From JAAYFJ01 sp964344295 (GTDB lineage: Bacteria > Bacillota > Clostridia > Tissierellales > Peptoniphilaceae), in the NCBI GenBank assembly GCA_964344295.1, contig CAYFMR010000015.1, positions 1 through 26,427 on the forward strand: a DNA stretch of 26,427 bases, given 5' to 3'. The position numbers and the translations under genes were made by a program. The notes beneath the pieces are model-generated. The model was given only the letters and a program-made list of their open reading frames with translations. It searched no databases and had not been told where the DNA came from. Below, in pieces: positions 23,433-26,427 of the stretch. How positions within the stretch are numbered: position 1 is the stretch's first letter; each line of letters opens with the position of its first letter.

Positions 23433-24632
23433 ATGACCAAACAACTCTATTTACCGCTTCCCTACCAACGTTCCTGGGAAGCCACTGTCATGGACACGAA
23501 AACCATCGGTAAACGCACGCAAATCATCACTCACGAAACCATATTTATCCCAACGACCACTGGCGGTCCCCAAATGGACCGTGGCAGCATCGAGGGCATT
23601 CCCATACACCGCATTTTTATCTTCCAAGACCAAATCATTCATGAACTGGCAGGGAAGCTGGAAACGCCGCCGGCCACCGTCCACATGGAACTAGACTGGC
23701 CGACCCGCCGGCGCACCCTGGACGCCCAAACGGCCCTATTACTTTTCGGACTTCTCGTCGAGCGCCAACTCACCTTACACCTTCGAGGCTTCCACGCTAG
23801 CCGCGGCGAACTCTTAATCGACACCACCAAGGGGCACTTCACTCCATCCATGGTACACACCTTGGAAGATGCCCTACAATACATGATTGAAGCCGCCATC
23901 CCCATTACTGGTCAATGGATCTCACCAAAAGATGCCGAACGCTATCCTTTACGCCAAGGCACCTGGGCCAAAGCACCGCAATGGATCACCTCACTAGGCG
24001 ATGACCATATCGCCGGATCCTATGCCCACCATCAAAATACGGCCCATCTGGGACAACTCATCATCCTCGACGTCACCGAAGAGGCCCATCACCTGCGATG
24101 GCACCTGCGAGCCGGCGATGACGCTCGCTCCTATGAACAAGACAGCCGCCGCGTCCAGCATCACCTCGAAAGCCTATGGGACACGGACGACGTACTCAAG
24201 GCGGCCCACAATCTCATGACGGATAACAGACGACTGCGCCAAGACATGACCCATTGGATCCAATACCTACTTCGCGATGCCCAGCCACAGACACCGGACG
24301 ACCGTCTCTTCACCGCGACCTACTGCGACCTGCCCCTCAGTGCAGCTGAAGCCATCACCGAAGAACTCAAAAGTCGTTATCCCGTCGTCTGCTGGCAACT
24401 GGTTCACGATGACGAAGCCCGCCTTTACTGGCACAGCTCCCCTGAACTGCACCTGCCCTTAACCGCCTACCTCCAAGAACTAAGCCGCACTTTCCGATTT
24501 GTCGCCCAAGGTCACGACGAAGCCATGACCATCCTAGTCCCCACCCCATACGGCGAAGAACTCATGAACCGTCTCACCTCCTGGGCACAAAAACAACTGG
24601 AGACCCCGGATCAGCCGACCAAACAAAAATAA
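23433..24632 (+). CDS. AlaX/AlaRS-editing-domain homologue lacking zinc ligands, 399 aa
   Basis: The layout follows long AlaX (trans-editing of mischarged Ala-tRNA). An N-terminal KQLYLPLPYQRSWEATV segment is followed by FIPTTTGGPQMDRGSIEG (family FYPTGGGQPxDxG), ELDWPTRRR before the first zinc motif, FHASRGELLIDT, AGSYAHHQNTAHLGQ at the CGGTH site, and a DHHA1-like end (RFVAQGHDEAMTIL). The metal site is gone: HxxxH is QTALL (residues 99-103), and the cysteine of CGGTH is A194. So it is probably not a zinc-dependent deacylase; it may bind RNA, edit another way, or have a new job. Monocistronic. Confidence 0.7.
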   Translation: MTKQLYLPLPYQRSWEATVMDTKTIGKRTQIITHETIFIPTTTGGPQMDRGSIEGIPIHRIFIFQDQIIHELAGKLETPPATVHMELDWPTRRRTLDAQTALLLFGLLVERQLTLHLRGFHASRGELLIDTTKGHFTPSMVHTLEDALQYMIEAAIPITGQWISPKDAERYPLRQGTWAKAPQWITSLGDDHIAGSYAHHQNTAHLGQLIILDVTEEAHHLRWHLRAGDDARSYEQDSRRVQHHLESLWDTDDVLKAAHNLMTDNRRLRQDMTHWIQYLLRDAQPQTPDDRLFTATYCDLPLSAAEAITEELKSRYPVVCWQLVHDDEARLYWHSSPELHLPLTAYLQELSRTFRFVAQGHDEAMTILVPTPYGEELMNRLTSWAQKQLETPDQPTKQK

Positions 24633-24644
24633 CGCTGCAAACCA

Positions 24645-24674
24645 AAAAGCAAGACCCCTTGGTCTTGCTTTTTT
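24645..24674 (+). terminator. terminator of the AlaX-like gene
   Basis: AAAAGCAAGACC-CCTT-GGTCTTGCTTTT, a perfect 12-base stem followed by T; A-rich on the other side, so it may also serve the opposite strand. Confidence 0.8.
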
Positions 24675-24737
24675 CATTACTATTTCATTTTTAACCCACG
24701 CGGAGTTCACTTGGACCGACATGATGGAGGAAAGCAA

Positions 24738-24779
24738 ATGATCCACCCTTGGTCCGCCCATCATCCACATGGTACTTAA
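24738..24779 (+). CDS. 13-codon histidine-rich ORF MIHPWSAHHPHGT
   Basis: ATG 24738 has GGAGG seven bases upstream, an ideal ribosome site. The peptide has four histidines and a tryptophan in 13 residues. Its stop overlaps the pirin stop on the opposite strand. No clear promoter is seen between it and the terminator at 24645-24674. It could be a real mini-protein, a leader peptide for something removed, or chance. Confidence 0.25.
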   Translation: MIHPWSAHHPHGT

Positions 24780-25621
24780 TCCTCAAACATCAAGTTGTCG
24801 CGGATAAAGTTTCCGGTCTCCAAATCACGAAACGCTTCTTCCAGCTCTGCTTTTGTGTTCATCACAATGGGCCCGGCCCATGCCACCGGCTCATTTAACG
24901 CTTTGGTCTTTAAATAGAGGATCTGCGCCGGCCCATTCACAGCCTTTAACGTTAACGAACCGCCCGGGGAGAGCTTGACAGCGGTTTTCTCGTCAATGAA
25001 CTCGTCGCCGATCATGACCTCGCCCAAAAGCGTAAAGACCATCAACGAATCCCCCGGCGGCGTGGCCACGGAAAACTCCCGACCTTCCTCCAGGTGGATA
25101 TCGTAATAATCCAAGGGTAAATGCTCGCCCTTAAATCCCTGATGCCCTTCATACTCACCGGCAATGAGACGTAGATACCCACCGGGAAAAGCAATTTCTT
25201 CGATGTCTTCCCTGTGAATACTGTGGTAACTGGGCTGGCTCATCTTACTTTCTCGGGGCAAGTTTAACCACAACTGCACACCTAAGACACGATCACTTTC
25301 CGGAAGCGCCTCGGCGTGCTGTATCCCAGACCCCGCATTCATCCATTGCACCTCACCGTCCCCGATACTAGCTTCATTGCCCAAGGTATCCTTGTGCACC
25401 ATCTTGCCCTTATAAAGGTAACTGATGGTTTCAATGCCCCTGTGAGGATGCAAGGGAAACCCTGCGATATAATCTGCCGGATTGGTACTATCAAAGGAAT
25501 CCAGCATTAAAATGGGATCGAACTCCTCCACCGTGCCGCGACTTAAGACCCGCACCAATTTGACCCCGGCACCATCCTGTGTTTCATAGCCTTTCACTTT
25601 TGATTGCACTTGTCTCTGCAT
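24776..25621 (-). CDS. pirin-family cupin protein, 281 aa
   Basis: Two-cupin pirin. The N-terminal cupin holds the metal ligands in LHPHRGIETISYL and AGSGIQHAE, and the pirin signature FDPILMLDSFD is present. Bacterial pirins include quercetin 2,3-dioxygenases and regulators of metabolic enzymes; which applies here is unknown. Start ATG 25621 (MQRQVQSKV) has AAGGAG eight bases upstream; a GTG three codons earlier is too close to that site. Monocistronic. Confidence 0.88.
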   Translation of the reverse strand: MQRQVQSKVKGYETQDGAGVKLVRVLSRGTVEEFDPILMLDSFDSTNPADYIAGFPLHPHRGIETISYLYKGKMVHKDTLGNEASIGDGEVQWMNAGSGIQHAEALPESDRVLGVQLWLNLPRESKMSQPSYHSIHREDIEEIAFPGGYLRLIAGEYEGHQGFKGEHLPLDYYDIHLEEGREFSVATPPGDSLMVFTLLGEVMIGDEFIDEKTAVKLSPGGSLTLKAVNGPAQILYLKTKALNEPVAWAGPIVMNTKAELEEAFRDLETGNFIRDNLMFED

Positions 25622-25798
25622 CCATGACACTCCTTCCTATAAAATCACACCTGAGGTATGACATCAAACTGATAAATGGTTATATTGCGTTATTTGTATA
25701 TACCCACAATATCCCTAAAAACACAGACGAGAGACACCACCAACTCCGCACGATTTACCCCTGCCGCTGACCACCCTTTGCGCACCATCCTTGCCGTT

Positions 25799-26023
25799 CT
25801 AAAGACATCCAAAACGGCCTTCCATCGACACTGGCACGCCAACGACTCCGCCTACCACTACCTCTGCACTGATAGAAACACCCTCCTGCAGCACTTCCAC
25901 CAGCTGATTTGCACTCTCCTTGTAAAAAATCGCGGAAACCTCTCCCCTGTCCTCCAGGCAAAACCTTGTCCACAACACATGACCATCGCACTTTCCATGA
26001 TCCCTTCCAACTCTCTGCTCCCC
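25799..26023 (-). pseudogene. possible remnant of a decayed gene, 74 codons
   Basis: Between TGA (26024-26026) and TAG the frame reads with protein-like composition, including LEDRGEVSAIFYKESANQLV and LQEGVSISAEVVVGGVVGVP, which suggests a beta-barrel core. There is no start codon with a ribosome site. Family not recognised. It lies between the CRISPR array and pirin and could be a leftover of a lost gene. Confidence 0.25.
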
Positions 26024-26031
26024 TCAAACCA

Positions 26032-26057
26032 AAGCACTCCGGTTTCCCGGAGTGCTT
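26032..26057 (-). terminator. GNRA-loop terminator left of the CRISPR array
   Basis: A perfect 11-base stem AAGCACTCCGG/CCGGAGTGCTT. On the minus strand the loop is GAAA and the stem is followed by TTGGTTTG. The orientation suggests it ends leftward transcription coming from the CRISPR array. Confidence 0.55.
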
Positions 26058-26127
26058 CGACACTGCATCCTCTTCTTTCTCATTCTCTAGATTACTCTCA
26101 ACGTGATCCCTCACGATTGATGTGTTG

Positions 26128-26356
26128 TCTTAAATTCCGGTACGGTTCGTTTCAAATCTCTCCTGCGAGCTTGCAGCATCCCTGCCATTTACGCTTTAGA
26201 TTCCAGTATGGTTCGTTTCAAATCAAGATGGCCATCAAGCTATGGGCCGACAAGGACAACTTTAGATTCCAGTATGGTTCGTTTCAAATGCTTTGTCGAT
26301 GATAAACAACTTTTGCCAAGCCTCACTTTAGATTCCAGTAATGATCGCTTTCTACC
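26128..26356 (-). CRISPR. short CRISPR array: four repeats, three spacers
   Basis: Repeats at 26128-26157, 26194-26223, 26260-26289 and 26326-26355 are about 30 bases. In plus sense they begin CTTTAGATTCC and end GTTCGTTTCAAAT. The middle two are identical. The leftmost has four mismatches over 29 bases. The rightmost matches only for its first 15 bases and then diverges. Spacers of 36 bases (37 if the repeat is taken as 29) are all exactly the same length, which with a 30-base repeat fits class 1 (type I-B or III) arrays. No cas gene is in the window, so the type is not assigned. The strand given follows the likely promoter at 26366-26374 and the terminator at 26032-26057; it is inferred. 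Confidence 0.9.
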
Positions 26357-26365
26357 TATATTTTT

Positions 26366-26374
26366 ATCATAGCA
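26366..26374 (-). promoter_or_regulatory. candidate leader promoter for the CRISPR array
   Basis: On the minus strand TGC-TATGAT (extended -10) lies about 10 bases before the rightmost repeat, within A/T-rich DNA like a CRISPR leader. No good -35. Confidence 0.35.
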
Positions 26375-26386
26375 AACGAGGTGGGT

Positions 26387-26392
26387 TATAAT
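26387..26392 (+). promoter_or_regulatory. possible rightward promoter at the window edge
   Basis: A perfect TATAAT with only a poor -35, followed by GGAGAGG at 26402-26408. It might drive a gene (perhaps cas) beyond the right edge; the ATG at 26424 is too far from the SD to be sure. Confidence 0.2.
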
Positions 26393-26427
26393 TCGGACTT
26401 TGGAGAGGATTTTTCGTTTTTTCATGA

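Larger units (their letters stand above)
25622..26128. other. gene-free stretch before the CRISPR array
   Basis: About 500 bases without a gene having both a ribosome site and a family match. It holds the pirin leader, a 74-codon coding-like remnant (25799-26023, minus) and a strong hairpin at 26032-26057. Open frames on the plus strand (25676-26302) run into the CRISPR repeats and are not taken as genes. Confidence 0.5.

Noticed and set aside
25755..26114. 119-aa minus-strand ORF
   Set aside because: Low-complexity G/R/S/W composition typical of a G-rich shadow frame, and it spans the terminator stem.
25676..26302. 208-aa plus-strand ORF
   Set aside because: It translates through the CRISPR repeats (recurring FRFQYGSFQ) and a terminator, with no ribosome site.

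Overview
The window is a low-to-mid GC Firmicutes chromosome segment (about half G+C by eye). The conserved gene order is the one known from Bacillus and Clostridia around the hrcA heat-shock operon: comEC-holA, rpsT, lepA-hemW, hrcA-grpE-dnaK-dnaJ-prmA-rsmE-mtaB-HIT, rpsU, nfeD-floA. The spore genes gpr and spoIIP, which sit between rpsT and lepA in Bacillus, are absent. Two tandem signal peptidase I genes lie there instead. This suggests a non-sporulating anaerobic Firmicute (perhaps Peptoniphilaceae/Tissierellia-like); that placement is inference.

Region 1-1130 is accessory DNA. On the minus strand it holds a compact cluster of very small genes: three tiny one-helix membrane peptides (35, 23 and 26 aa), a seven-codon MTKSPPP leader-like ORF, a 52-aa ribbon-helix-helix (RHH) protein, a 49-aa and a 14-aa ORF, then the 5' end of a second gene beginning M-G-R-P-T-D-N-P, typical of RHH-like proteins of Firmicute mobile elements. 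Hairpins lie between the peptides, a palindrome lies in the putative promoter, and a possible short structured antisense RNA lies at 98-175. This is the most novel-looking part of the window. Region 1130-2190 holds one 92-aa membrane protein and otherwise non-coding or decayed sequence.

Region 2189-17292 is the housekeeping block, nearly all on the minus strand: a DUF2007 gene (plus strand); nfeD-floA and a third membrane-anchored gene; rpsU with its own promoter; the HrcA/CIRCE-controlled chaperone operon, which continues into RNA- and protein-modification genes; hemW and lepA; and two signal peptidases. Start codons were revised inward where a Shine-Dalgarno (SD) sequence and family alignment called for it.

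Region 17400-25621 holds rpsT and a formate/nitrite-family channel on the plus strand. It then has a copper-amine-oxidase-N domain surface protein broken by one in-frame stop, holA, comEC, an AlaX-like protein that has lost its zinc ligands (plus strand), a 13-codon His-rich ORF with a strong SD, and a pirin.

Region 25622-26427 has no convincing intact gene. It contains a strong GNRA-loop terminator and a short CRISPR array: four repeats, the two outer ones degenerate, and three 36-37 nt spacers. Two of the spacers read as coding-like phage-type sequence. No cas gene is inside the window.
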